Under the pieces are notes generated by a model that had not been told where the DNA came from, searched no databases, and saw only the letters and a program-made list of their open reading frames with translations. This document shows, in pieces, positions 13,323 through 25,954 of a DNA stretch of 64,000 nt; within the stretch, counting starts at the first letter, position 1, and each line of letters starts with the position of its first letter. Source of the stretch: Dermatophagoides farinae (taxonomy: Eukaryota > Arthropoda > Arachnida > Sarcoptiformes > Pyroglyphidae); contig NC_134678.1 in assembly GCF_024713945.1 (NCBI RefSeq), forward strand, positions 8,184,001 through 8,248,000. The letters are read 5' to 3'. A program made the translations under genes and the position numbers.

Positions 13323-13605
13323 TCGCTTTGTTTTCTGGTTTGTCTGTGCTTTTTTCTGCCTCTGCTCATATCATCATCTATTTCTCATCGTCAGATTTGC
13401 TTGATTTTTTCTTCATTTGCGATACTACTATATAATCACATATCATCAAATCATTTTCATTTCTCTAATTTCTTTTCCTTTTCTCGTTTCATTTATTCAA
13501 TATTCAAGGTCTCATCATCATTTTTGTTTCGAATGAAATTCATCATCTTCCGAAAACAAAAATTACTAAACAATTAAAAAACGAACAAACCATCCACCAA
13601 ATATA

Positions 13606-16600
13606 ATGACCAATAATATTGTTGATTGTTGTGAAAATGTCAATAGCGACAACGGAAACGGTGCGGATGGTAGCGGTAATGTTAATGGTAATAAAATGAA
13701 TTTATTGATGAAACAAACTGTACCATTCACCGATAATGATAATAATGGACCATCATCATCATCATCTAATCCATATGTTTCTGATGACGATGGTCAAAAT
13801 CGATCCATTTGTTGTGGAAATGAACATCAACAACAACGGCTATCATTCTCATCATCATCATCATCATTATCAACATCGACACCACCACCATCATATAATA
13901 GCCATGTAAATAATCAAGATTCAGCTAATCGACAATTATCACCATCTTTGAATGGTAAAGCAAATTATATTGTTATTGATGATGATAATCACCATCAATA
14001 CACTGATCAAAGAAATCGAAATGGATCAATAGCTATGCCAACAAAAACAACAACAACAACAACAAGTAACAAGCATTCATCATCGAATTCGTCTTCCTCA
14101 TCATCATCATCATCTTGTTGTTCACCACCACCAACGCCATCATCAATATCAACATCTTCATGTTTGATAATGAATGGTGATTATTCAATATGGCAAATTC
14201 TACATATGATTCTTGTCGTAATTTCGTCAGCAACAATCAATGGTGTTGTATTCGGGGTCGTCAATAATTTCGGTGTATTCTATGCCTATCTTACTGAATT
14301 ATCGAAAACGGACATTACAGCATTAGGTTTCAGTAATAGTAATCATGAAGATCAAATCACGACAACAATATCAACAGTCAATATTTCTCTTACGGCTAAT
14401 ATGACGACCACGACAACATTAGATGCAGTCGTACAATCATTAATCGGTATGTTTGTCTTATTCAGACAGAAATTAATAATTGAATTCATTACAATGGCGA
14501 AACATACACTACAATGTCCGGACAAAATACCAGTGAATTTTGTATCGATAACAGTTTCTGTTAGTCTCAATCGATTGATTTTTTTCTTTTCCCTTCCCTC
14601 ATCCCCCGTCGACTATGTTATTCTTCAATGAGGTTTGGTTTAATTCATTGTAGACAAACATTCTATCTCACCAGGGTTTAGAACTAACTGAAATATCGAA
14701 GAAATATTTTCACATACACATTCAATCACTTATCTTTAAAAGTCGTGTCTTGTACAAAGTAAAGTAATCAGTTTTTTCTGTTACTAACCTACTACTTTAT
14801 TATTGAACATGAATGAATGAATGAGAGAATATTATTAAGATAGCGAATGTATGCGTGTGTATCATCACCAATATGGTGGCCATATAATATTGGCCTCAGA
14901 AAAAAAATGGTTAGATAATGCAACAACATGATGTGTATTTCAGAACAGAACAGCAAAAAATGAAAATGAAAACAAATGTAGCAAATATTTTCATTTTCAT
15001 CATCATCATATAGACATTACTGTGTTTGTGTTGTTGTTGCCATATTGGAATGATTCGGTCGTCGAATTCTCTCTAGCTGTGTCTCTCCGATGATTTTTTT
15101 TTTGAGATGAATTACTTATTAATGTATATGGTGGCTGTTGTTGTTGCCAACCGTCCATGCACCCATAGAAACAAGATGATGATGATGAAGCGATGGCACA
15201 TGTGTTGTGTTGTGCATGTAGAAAAATGGCAATGTTTATATAAATATGCGATCATCATCATCGTACTCATTTGCTTCGTTTTTTTTATTTTTCTCACCTC
15301 TTCTCTTCTTTTGCTATGTGAATTTATTTATCTTGCATAAAAAAAACTGAACATTTATACAGACGACAAATTTTTTTGAAATTGAAAAAAAGAAAGTCAA
15401 GTCAAGTTAAAAGATGGCCAATGTGGATGAATAAAAACCGAGAAATTGTTCATTGTACTTGAACTTGAAAAAATCAAATTGCATTCTCTTTTTACTGACT
15501 ATGGCTGAATGGCTTTCTTTTCCTGCTGCTTGTCTGTTACACAACCATTGTTATGATGATGATTACTATTGTTGTTGTTGTTGTTGTCAAGCAATTTTCT
15601 TTAATGCTCTTTTCCCACTTTAATTCTCATCATCATTGTCATGGTGGTACAATGACTTTTTTCCATTTCTACTAAGGAGGGTGATTAGCAACAATTTTGA
15701 TTCATCATGCGTAAAAAACATCTCTCTAGATATTTTGTTTGTCATTTTTTGTTTTTCTCGGAAAAATATTGTATCACGTTGTTACCATTGTTACAAATGT
15801 TACAGGCAAACAGATACATGTACAGGAAATAATCGAATGAAGAAAAAAATGTCGATAACAAACAAACATAAAGAATTCTCACGAAAAAATGGTTCCAATT
15901 TGGGATTTGAGAGAATTTGATTTTTTTCGTCTTTTTTTCTAGCCATGAGACAAATTTAGCACTCATCATCATATATATTGGGTAACAGAAATAAAATCGT
16001 TTTTGTCTTTTGCTCGCATATATACATGTATGTGTGTCATTCAACTTGTTTTTTTTTTTTCAATCAATCATTTGGAATTTTGTTTGACATTCGAAACAAA
16101 TCAAATGTTTACATTTCAAATTGGCGAATGTTTGTAAATTGCAATTTATTTTATTTTTGTTTCTTTTTCAATTTTAGCTGGTGTTGGTTCCTTCAATGTT
16201 GGCTTGATATTTTTCTGTTCAATATTTGCATCGGTATTGAGTGATCGTTATGGTATACGAATGATATGTTTTATTGGCGGTATATTAGCCACAATTGGAA
16301 TGTATGCATCATCCGTATCGCTCAATCTAATTTATCTTTACATCACATATGGCCTAGTGCTAGGTATCGGTGCTTCATTAGTATATGGGCCATCATTAGC
16401 CATATTGGGACATTACTTTACTAAACATCTTGGATTAGTAAATGGCCTAGTTACAGCTGGTAGTTCAGCATTTTCCATTATAATGCCCATTCTATTACGT
16501 TGGCTACTGGATCTTGTTGGCATTCAAATCACTTTCAAATATTTGTCCATATTGATGGCCACTTTGGTACTTTGTTCATTATCATTCAAGGAACAAATCA

Positions 16601-17871
16601 AACGACCATCAAAACAAAATGGTTCAGCCAAGAAAAATCTTGCCAACATGTTTTTCTACGATGCACTATGGAAGAATAACCTCTACCTTTATTGGGTCAT
16701 CTCCATACCGATGGGATTGTTTGGTTATTTTGTGCCATTCTGTCATCTTGTCAAACATGCTCGAGATATTAATTCTGTTTATCAAGGTGAAGTATTGGTC
16801 ATGTCTATCGGCATCACCTCCATGATTGGCCGTTTGATTACCGGGCCATTAGCTGATGTATCAAGAATCAACAGAATTTGTTTACAACAAATTGCGTTCG
16901 CTTCAATTGGATTGTTGACCATGTTTTTGCCATTTGTTCGTGATTTTCCTCTGCTACTCGTTTGCTGTGGTCTAGGACTTTTTGATGGCACATTCATCTC
17001 ATTGCTTGGACCGATTGCATTCGATTTAGTCGGGCCGGAATATGCTAATCAAGCCATAGGTTTATTGTTGTGTTTCTGTTCACTTCCGTTGACGACTGGC
17101 CCACCAATTGCCGGTAAGTTTTGTTGTCTTTTCTTTTGCCCTTCATCCATCCATATGATTTGAATGCATCACAGGAAAGCTAACTTTTTTTCACTATCCA
17201 AAACACACTAATCACTAATAGCTTACGCATATGGAATCTATGGCAATTATAAATTGGCATTCTGTTTGGCCGGTATACCACCCATATTTGCTGCGATATT
17301 AATGTTGAACATAATACGTATGCAACGAATACAACGACGTCGTACATCGACCATTAAATTGGGCATCGATGAACCACGAGCCGTATTCGATGACGTATTG
17401 ATCGTCAATCATAATCACCGTAATAATAGTAATCATAATCATAATGGCCATATTGGACATAATAATACCAATACTAATAATAACAGTAGCAGTAAATTAT
17501 TGATAAATGGATGCATGAATGGTGAAAAATTGCATTTACTCATCAATGTTCCAGGACAGGATAATCATCATTATCATCATAGTCATAATCATAATGATAT
17601 TAATGGCACAACTAAACTGAAACTTTCCAATAATGATGATGGCCATTTATCAATGATCGATAATGATAGCAATGATTCAGATAATAATAGTGGTAATGAA
17701 AAAACGGGCTTATTGGATACTGATTGTGGTTGTAATATGATGATGATTATTTCAGCTAAAGATCATCATCATCATCATTGCCAATCACCCTCATCATCAC
17801 CATCGTCATCAGTATCCAATAATGCGAATCATGATTCATCGTCCCCTCGTAAATCTTCGATAAGAATTTAA
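13606..17871 (+). CDS. MCT8/MCT10-like transporter (SLC16 family)
   Basis: Three coding exons: 13606-14446, 16178-17113 and 17222-17871, with GT/AG sites and consistent phases, giving 808 aa. Residues 1-190 are hydrophilic Ser/Asn/Thr-rich sequence. Transmembrane segment 1 (about 195-222) contains INGVVFGVVNNFGVFY. The remainder is a major facilitator with the marks of the MCT8/MCT10 subgroup: GHYF..LGLVNGLV, AGSSAFSI, GYFVPF.HLVKHA and GPPIA. The helix arginine (R499, in IGRLITGPLAD) and aspartate (D550, in LGLFDGTF), which as I recall match the essential charged pair of MCT8, are present. The usual DGGWGW-type opening before TM1 is replaced by NGDYSIWQ. The C-terminal tail of about 200 aa is rich in His and Asn. 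Known substrates of the subgroup are thyroid hormones and aromatic amino acids; the substrate here is unknown. It acts at the plasma membrane. Confidence 0.87.
14447..16177 (+). other. 1.7-kb first coding intron of the SLC16 gene
   Basis: Much longer than the 50-110 bp introns typical here. Sense-strand T/G-rich, with a GTT run near 15570-15588 and ATG-type repeats. It begins GTATGT and ends TTTTAG. Open frames inside it are short and low-complexity. I see no nested gene. Confidence 0.7.
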
Positions 17872-17886
17872 ATTTTGTTTCGTCTA

Positions 17887-17892
17887 AATAAA
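17887..17892 (+). terminator. Polyadenylation signal, SLC16 gene
   Basis: AATAAA 16 bases after the stop codon at 17871. Confidence 0.6.
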
Positions 17893-19160
17893 ATGGCCAT
17901 CCACACCATTTGCTTGTCATTATCATCATCATCTCAGACACATGAACATGATTTCTTCTCATTCATTAGTGATCTTTTCAAATTCGAATCATCATTTCTT
18001 CTCTTTCATTACGAAATGGAATTCCATCGTTTTCGATTGAATTTTTTTTTCTATTGTTCATCACGATCATCTCTCTCTTTTTGATTCTACAATGTGATTA
18101 TTATTATTACACATTTTTTTCATTTGCTATGTCTAGAAATTGTTGATCAAGTCATATAAATATACTTTATATTATAATATATAATACATAATTACATCAA
18201 ATATGAAACCACCTATCAATCAACCAATGATGATATAACGCCACCTCCCCCACAAAAATATTTTCTTTATTTTTTGTTCAATTTCATTCATTCATTCATG
18301 ATTAATTGTTGATTTTTTTCACTCAAAAACAAACACAACGATTTGTGGGCCGATTCATCATATATGAAACAAGATAGGGAAGAATTTATTTTTTGTTCAC
18401 TCTTTGAATTTTTTTCTGCTAATTTGATAAACCAAACATGATCATTTTCATTCATTCAAAAACAATGTTTCAATTATAATATATTTTCCTCGATTGCTCG
18501 CTTGAAAATTTTTTCATCAAAAAGAGAAAACGAATTTTGTTTGGTGAAATGAGAGATTTGACAAAAATTGTACCCTTTTCAATTGATAATACTTCTAATT
18601 GTTTCTTTCTCTCGATAAATGATGAATCAATCAAGTAAACCCTGTGTAATTTTTATTGATACGTATTCATTTTCATACACTTTCCACCCTCTCTCTCTCT
18701 CTTAGACATCAAGTGAGACTTTTCGCCAACCTTACCCTACACAACCTCCAAAAACAGAAAATTCGTGATGATATCAAAAAAAAGATAATTTAAAATCGAA
18801 TGGCAAACTGCTATGTTGATGTATGTGTGTGTGATGGAATAAAATTCTATATTAAACAATCCATATATTTTTTTCATGAAAACAAAAAGATAGTTTACGT
18901 TATAATTATGATTGAAAATTATCTATTATTAATTAAAATTTTTAAGATTAAAAAAAGAAGAAATTGAATTGTTGCATTATCTTTTCTGTTTGTTTTTTTT
19001 TTCATTACACATTACCAAGTATCATATCTCTGAATATTGGATTGAGAAATTAAGAAACTGAGCCATTCATCCATATATTTAATAATGACAAAAAATAGAA
19101 CGGTTATAAGAACATGACAAATTGAATTGTGAAAAATTTCATAATTAAAGACATGGGTAC

Positions 19161-19166
19161 TTTATT
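19161..19166 (-). terminator. Polyadenylation signal, XPO4
   Basis: AATAAA on the minus strand about 90 bases after the XPO4 stop codon. Confidence 0.55.
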
Positions 19167-19254
19167 TTGTTGGTTGTGTGTTTTTAGAAATAAAGATGTA
19201 TTATAAAAAAGAAACGTGTCTATGTGTAGGTGTGTTATATTGAAAAAAATGACA

Positions 19255-22200
19255 TCATCGTAATGTTAACATTGTATGCAATTGATTGATGAATTCAGAG
19301 AATTGTTTTTTGAATGTCAATCTTGCTGCATTATAACGGCTGTCGAGGCCAACCTCTTCGATGATTGTGAATAATGTTGTGCAGATTCGATCTTCAATAG
19401 GTGGATCATTAATGCATCGCATCAATTCTCTTATAATGTTCTGATATGATTGCCGAAAACAGCGTACCAACGAATATAAAGCCATGGCCACGGCATCTCT
19501 CAATATCAGATCATTATTACGCACCAATTCGCAGAATATAAATTCAACAATAATCTGGAAAAATGGTCGCAAAAATTTCATTATTTCTTCCGATGGTTCA
19601 GGCGAAGCAGCCGTTTGGTAGCCCAATTGGACCAATATTTTGAATCCAATCGCTTTGATTTCATTGGAGATACTGAAAATCAAAAAAAAAAAAAAAAAAG
19701 AAAAGGAAACGGAATGAAAAAAGATTACTATCATGTAATTCAACCCGGAAACGTTCAATGTTATTAATGCATCACGATGAACGAAAAAACGATCAATTGT
19801 AACAAGTCATCTCGTCTCTAATTTATCACCATCTAATAATGTAAAACTATATCCAAACTATCGATTGATTTGATCTACGCAGATTAAATCATCGCGATTC
19901 AAGGACAAATAATTTTTCTCTTTCTCTTTCATCTGATGATGATGAAAATCAATTTTGGCTGATTGAAAAAAATCGAATCATTTATTTTCATTTCGAAACA
20001 CGAATACATGTGAAATACGTCAATAGTGAAAGAGAAATGAGTTATCATCATCATCATAATCACAATCATGTAATGACATAAACCAAACGACAGATATAAA
20101 TACATTGATTATACAGATTACGGAATCAAACGAGAAAAATTTTCTTTTCATCATGATAAACGCCAATGAATGAATGATTGATTGATTGATCAAGTTCAGG
20201 AACTGGTAATATCTCATATTTCCACTGATAACAACATTCGGATCAAATTTTTTATCCTTCTTCTTCTTAGGAATGATTCGATCACTATCGGGTTTTTTTG
20301 TCAAGTGTTACTCAATTACAACCAAAATGACAAGAGATGGTCCTTGAATTGAACACATTCGATTCAATTAAAAATTGGATGGAAAATTTTTTTTGGTTCG
20401 CCAAACCAGCTATAAAATAAATACATTCGACGGAAAAAATGACAGAAAAAAAATGAAATCCAAACTTTTTTCAAACAACACGCTTCAATTTCAAGAATCA
20501 TCCCTCAAGCAACACACACATCTAATATCTGCTATTGACCACATTTGTTGAATGCTATTTTTAGCCATTTGTGTTATCACCATTTATCAATCCATCCGCC
20601 ATCAAATGTTTAGACCTAAGATTAATTAAATGTTTTTCAAAAAAATTATTAAGAATGTTCCTTTTGATTTGATTACAGTGAAAAACGTATATTATATATC
20701 AAAAACAACAACAACAGCCACAGTGAAAAAAAACAAATCAATCAAATGAAAAAATGCAAATAAAAATATTGTGGATAATGAATGCAAAATGAAAAAACCA
20801 GGAAGAAAAAATCAATTATCAGTATCTGTCAGTCTCTTTGTCTGTATATCTATCTGTCTATATATAAAACTGACTATGACACAAGATATGTTTGTTGATT
20901 ATATGATTATAATCTAGAAAATATTGGCCCAAGTCACAGACATAGACGCGAGCATGAAAAATAAATCGAGCAAATATTAAATTAAAATTGAAAACAGAAA
21001 TCTATCATTCATAAGATAGAAAGATTTTCCAGTTTAATCTGGTTAACGCCGCCATCGCTGCATTGGATAACAAAAACAGTCTTCCATCTTTGTCCTTGTC
21101 CAACATAATCATCATCCTCATCATCAATGGTAAAGATTCCATAAGATAAACTGGGGAATAATCAATAATGACATGAAATAGAAAAAATGAGGATATCCAG
21201 AAATATTGTGAAAAGAAACTACATACCGATTGGGGTAAATGAAATTTCATTCATTCAACAAATGTCGAATACAAAAAAAACTATGAATTCAAACAGAAAA
21301 GACAAGTAGCGCAATTATATAAAGGGGATAAAAATTGATGATTTGAGAATTTATAATATTTATATATAATCATCATATGTGACTTTGGAATTTTTCGAAT
21401 GAATAAGCAAAAACAAAAAAAAAACGATACCATTGTGTCTCGTTCTGGTTATTTTATATGATTACCGTATGCGTAACGTTGGAAAAAAGCAAGAGAAACA
21501 AAAATTAAATCTTTAGATCATCGCCTCTACCAGAATAGAAATTGTTTAATCCGAACAAAAAATGGACAAAATGATTGATTATGCGTTTTAATGAAGCAAG
21601 AGAGAAAAAATAAAATTATCAAAAATCAAATTGTCAGTCATCATCATCATCAAACATAATCAATGATGATGAATGAGGACAAACAAAACTTTAATTAGAC
21701 AACAACAACAAAACAAAACAAATAACACACTTTGATCGCTAATTTGGGCGTGGACATTTTTTTTCTATTCGATCCTGGTGAAAATAAAAAAGGACCCAAC
21801 AACAACAAGAACAAGAAATCAGCCAGAAAAAAATAAGCCGCTCGTAATGCCATGTGATAATAATCGATCGGATCAGAATGATGCATTCTCAACATCAACA
21901 TCAAAATCATCATGGGGATATAATATGCATATAAAGTGTGATGAATGTCGTATCACAAGTGAGAAAAGGAAAAAAATTTTTCGGAATTCAATATTCACTT
22001 GCTCATTGCCGACGAAAATAAGTTACCACTCCTTAAATTTTGTGAAAAAAATATCATACAACCTATGACAAAATTTATAGAAACTAATCGCACATGGTAC
22101 GAAATATAATGAAAAAAATTGATCGAATCGAATGGTAGAAAAAAAATCAAAAAAAAAACTGTTAGATAAAAATCTAACAATTATAAATCCGATTCATTTC

Positions 22201-25200
22201 AATCAATCAATCATCATCATCATCATTGTCAAACGTAAACACACACACTTCAAGTTTTCATTCGAAAGCTTAGCAACAACCATTTATCTGACAAATAGAT
22301 CTTTTCTTAAATAAAATGTGAATTTTAAAATATTGTACAAAAACCATATTAATGATCAATGTTTTTTTTTGTTTCTCTCTTGAAAAAAGTCACGTATTCA
22401 CATAGCTACAAGTTAAGAATCAAGAAAAAATGACCACCTACTTGTTTGCTCTAAACGCATATTCCACACATTTCAGATAGCTTTCAAATAATTTGATCGG
22501 GAATCCTTTAAAACGATCGGTATCTTGTGATATGAATTCCAATAATTTATAATACAAGGCACAAAGTTGTTGATTCTCCAACAATTGATCATTCATTAAT
22601 GGCATGATTATGTTCAATGATGTGATAACCACTTGACCAATGGTCTGATTCAATGATGATGTCATCGATGGATTCGTAAAGAATAGAAATATATCTTGAT
22701 TGGAGAGATCATTGAGAAATTTAAGGATCCATATGAATTCGGCTTGAATTTCCTCTAAACGTGTTGCGTCCAATGAATATGTATCTTTTGTGTATGAAGC
22801 ATATTGCGTAAAAATGGCAACAGCCGTTTTATAGAAAACAAGGTTATCTTCTTCACTGAAATAAATACAAAAACAAGATGATAAATGAAATAATAGCTCG
22901 AGAATAGCTTGGACAACAATGCTACATTTGTGCATCACTTTTAAAACTTCGGGTAATTCATTATAGAATGGTCTAAGAAATTTTTGCCAGATGACATTGT
23001 ATGTATATGATGTTGTTCCGGATGATATGCCCATTGTAAAATCAACAATATTAAGAAATTCTTCTTGAATCAATTCTCGTTGACCGGCACGTAAATGTTG
23101 ACGAAATGTCTGATACAAATGTATCAATGGATCAATCACTGCATCAGGATGGCCAGCGAATACAACGATAAATACATTGTACATATTACGGCGAACTGCA
23201 CTGTTTAGTTTACGAAAATTTGGATCAACTGGAAATCGTTGCAATAGACGCTGTAGACTTGCACATTCATTCAATAGTTTAATACGATCGCGAAATTTAC
23301 AAAATAAACGCAAACCTTCACTAGATAATTCCAACACTTGTGTCTCGCTACTCATGGTCAGAAATTTTGTTTCCATATGGTCGAGAAAAAAATTTATCAA
23401 GTTTTTTACATTTTGTGAATCGGCACCGAAACATGAATTGAGGGTTAAACTCATCTGACTATGATCACTTTCATATTCCGGTGGTACAAGATAGATGTTT
23501 AGAGTGCGTGATAGAAAATATGTCAACGTATAGGACACTTGTGGCGATACCCATTGAATCATATGATTTTCCAGTAATTGTTTTTCCATTTGCACCAATT
23601 TAAGAATGACAATAAAATAACGAACAATTGGATCAATATTTGGACGGGTAAAATCACCATTCTGTAAAGCACCCATTGTAGTCTGGATATCAGCACTAGC
23701 TTTGATAGAAAGTTCAATTACTTCGGTAGGAATTTCACTTTCAGCAAATGATGTGAATATATAGGTGGATATCATTAAAATCCAATGTATATCTTCAGAA
23801 ATTCGAATCCATTGTAGCGTTTTATCTTCGACTTTCATATCCATCGCTGTAATACATGCTTCAAATTGTTGTAGTTTCATTATCATCAGCTGTGTGATTG
23901 TATCGATTGAACTACGAAGATCAACTTGAGCAATCGAACCGATAGCAACCATTTGTTCACGAAATTTATTAATATCATCTTCTTCAAATTCTTGAATTTC
24001 ATCGTCATCTTTGAAACATGACAATGGAAGCAAACCTTCAGGTTCACTAAGATGTACACGTAGATATGTTTCAAACAATGGTTTGGTCCATGAACACAAT
24101 TCCTGCAAAGTGATTTGGCCATTTTGATCGCCCGATATATTTGGTCCTTGTATTTCTTGTTGCATACGACGATCGTAATGGTTAAGATTGACGATGATCA
24201 TCACCGAGTTCATCAAATATTCAATGGATTGATTGCATTTATCAAAATCATCTTCATCAAAATGTGTCTTAATCTTTACGGATTCAAGTAAAACTTTACA
24301 AGTAAATTTTATCATTAAATCGATGAACTGTTTGGTCAATGTTGGATTACAATCATCTATCACCACGTGGCTACGAAGATAGATACATATTGAATTGAAC
24401 AGATTCGATAGAAATTGTACTTCATGAAGCGATATGACATCCATAATCATGTTACATAATGAAATTGTATTCTGCATGAATGTTTCAGAGAATTTTACAC
24501 GTAAAGTCATATCATGACGAATCGAAACCATCGTACTTAATTGTGTTAGACAAGTTAATGAACTATGCAGTAGATTAGGATCGATCGATCGAAAACTAAG
24601 ATACATTTCAAAGAAAAATGATATCAGATTGCCTTCGATTATGAATTTAAGCCAATCACTTGGTGGATTAAACACTTGACTTTCGATGCGATCACGTGCT
24701 TTAACAAAATAACCAGTTATCAATGAGAATGATTCCATGTTCCAGGTGAGAACCATTTCACAGATGCGAATCAATTTAGCACTTAATTTTATATTATCAT
24801 TCGATCGTCGCGTTTCTTCGGCCATTTTTATCTGTCCATATAAAACTTCAATGGCACCGGAGAATATTTCTTTCAGTTTATGTTTCTCAAACGATCGCTT
24901 AACATTCAAATGTGAATGCCACGATAAACCATAGTCGGAATTATAACTTAATGTAGAATATTCACTGAGAATACGAATGATGGCCGTACAGGCATTAATT
25001 CTCATTTGGACAGCTGCTGCAGGATTTTTGATTATAACGAAAAGTGATGCAATCATCGTTTTCGATGTTTCGTTTTGATCTTTCGACGATTCTCCATTGT
25101 TTGTTCGTTTTTCTTCGAGATCTATCCGTTTAAGAATGATGGCATTGACCAACATCATTTCTTCGACAACATATTGATCCAACGGTCGTCGATTAACATA

Positions 25201-25539
25201 ATCGAAAAGATAATTAAACAAGGCACTTGATTGTTCGACACCCAACAATGACCATTCACGAATTATGGCGCATTTAAGGCAGGCACCAACTTGAAACAAT
25301 ACAAATTGATTCTGTGTCATTTCCATGATTTCTCGACACAATGTGAATGGAGTTTTAGTTTTTTGAAAATTTAGAAATACCTCTTCGGCTTTTGTTCGAT
25401 CATTGAGCCCAATGTTGTTTGGTGGTGCCTAAAGAAATCGAAATCAAATTAAGATTTTTTTCCGACAGACATATTGTAAAATTACCATAAGAATCTGGGC
25501 ACATGTTTCCAATTGTTGCAAAATTTCACTTGTTGACAT
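19255..25539 (-). CDS. XPO4: Exportin-4
   Basis: Three exons on the minus strand: 25539-25486 (18 codons, MSTSEILQQLETCAQILM), 25428-22442 and 19672-19255. Phases fit, and the joined product is 1152 aa, essentially the length of human XPO4. It is built of alpha-helical HEAT-type repeats. Recognisable landmarks are the N-terminal VLFQVGACLKCAIIREW region with DQYVVEEMMLVNAIILKR, the NIIMPLMNDQLL segment before the last junction, and a C-terminal exon with AVAMALYSLVRC and QFSEFINQL that matches the XPO4 end. Known role: importin-beta family receptor at the nuclear pore, exporting cargo such as eIF5A and Smad3 and importing some SOX factors. The last exon is separated by a 2.77-kb intron, exceptional for this window. 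The donor reads AA|GTAGGT, immediately followed in frame by a stop if unspliced. The gene is followed by a convergent SLC16 gene. Confidence 0.95.
19673..22441 (-). other. 2.8-kb intron of XPO4 with unassigned coding-like segments
   Basis: The intron is about 30 times longer than its neighbours. On the minus strand it holds segments that read like protein. About 21145-20997 carries YGIFTIDDEDDYVGQ and RWKTVFVIQCSDGG ending in TGA, preceded by a CCCCAG acceptor. About 20290-20205 carries DSDRIIPKKKKDKKFDP. A possible ATG with donor (GTATGT) lies near 21250. I could not join these into one frame, and XPO4 already has full length without them. They may be a nested small gene, a retained fragment or chance. 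Confidence 0.35.
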
Positions 25540-25954
25540 GGTTTGTGTTGAGTTGATGCATCGAGATCAAAGGAAGAATCTAAATGGTAGTTTTAAATGA
25601 TTCTTCTCAATTATCAATGGATTTTTTTGAAATCGTCAACAATAATTGTAGATAAACCGCTCAACTCGACAATTCGATTACAATTACAACACACACAAAC
25701 ACACAAATCGAATCGAATGCAAACAACAACAACAACAAAAAAATACATACACAATCATGCTGCAGACATCATTTTTAGCATCCTTCATAAATGACATGTT
25801 GCAAATTCAAAATTTCAATAATTTCAATAGTTTCAATTCAATCTTCTTTTATTAATTTACTATTAATTAAGAAAATATTTAAGATTTTAAAGTGAGAACC
25901 AAATAAAATAATCTTGATACATAAAATAAGAGGCAATGATAATTGATCACCACA
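25540..25954. other. Short intergenic region between SLC5 and XPO4 genes
   Basis: 415 bp between the SLC5 stop and the XPO4 start, both on the minus strand. It must hold the SLC5 3' end (AATAAA on the minus strand at 25848-25853) and the XPO4 promoter. CA and CAA repeats are present. No gene is seen. Confidence 0.65.
25848..25853 (-). terminator. Polyadenylation signal, SLC5 gene
   Basis: AATAAA on the minus strand about 100 bases after the stop codon. Confidence 0.5.

Larger units (their letters stand above)
7923..13605. other. Intergenic/leader region between TRMT2B and SLC16 genes
   Basis: No convincing coding sequence. The plus strand is A/C-rich up to roughly 9.2 kb (CA run near 8872-8886, then CAAC and CAAA repeats) and T/G-rich from about 9.6 kb to 13.6 kb (TG runs near 9818-9832, GTT runs, T tracts). 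This switch, with splice-like sites at 9547, 12730, 12768 and 13508, suggests that transcription of the SLC16 gene begins near 9.5 kb. The left half would then be the upstream region of the minus-strand TRMT2B gene. A TAGATGGC motif lies at 8003-8010. Open frames inside the T-rich part encode only low-complexity Phe/Leu/Cys sequence. Confidence 0.55.
17872..19254. other. Region between convergent SLC16 and XPO4 genes
   Basis: Both neighbours end here. It contains the SLC16 polyadenylation signal, the XPO4 signal near 19161, a CT run at about 18689-18702 and AT-rich filler. No gene is seen. Confidence 0.7.

Noticed and set aside
13251-13577. 108-aa hydrophobic plus-strand frame just upstream of the SLC16 gene
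   Set aside because: It is Phe/Leu sequence from a polypyrimidine tract. A splice acceptor lies inside it, and the true ATG at 13606 follows.
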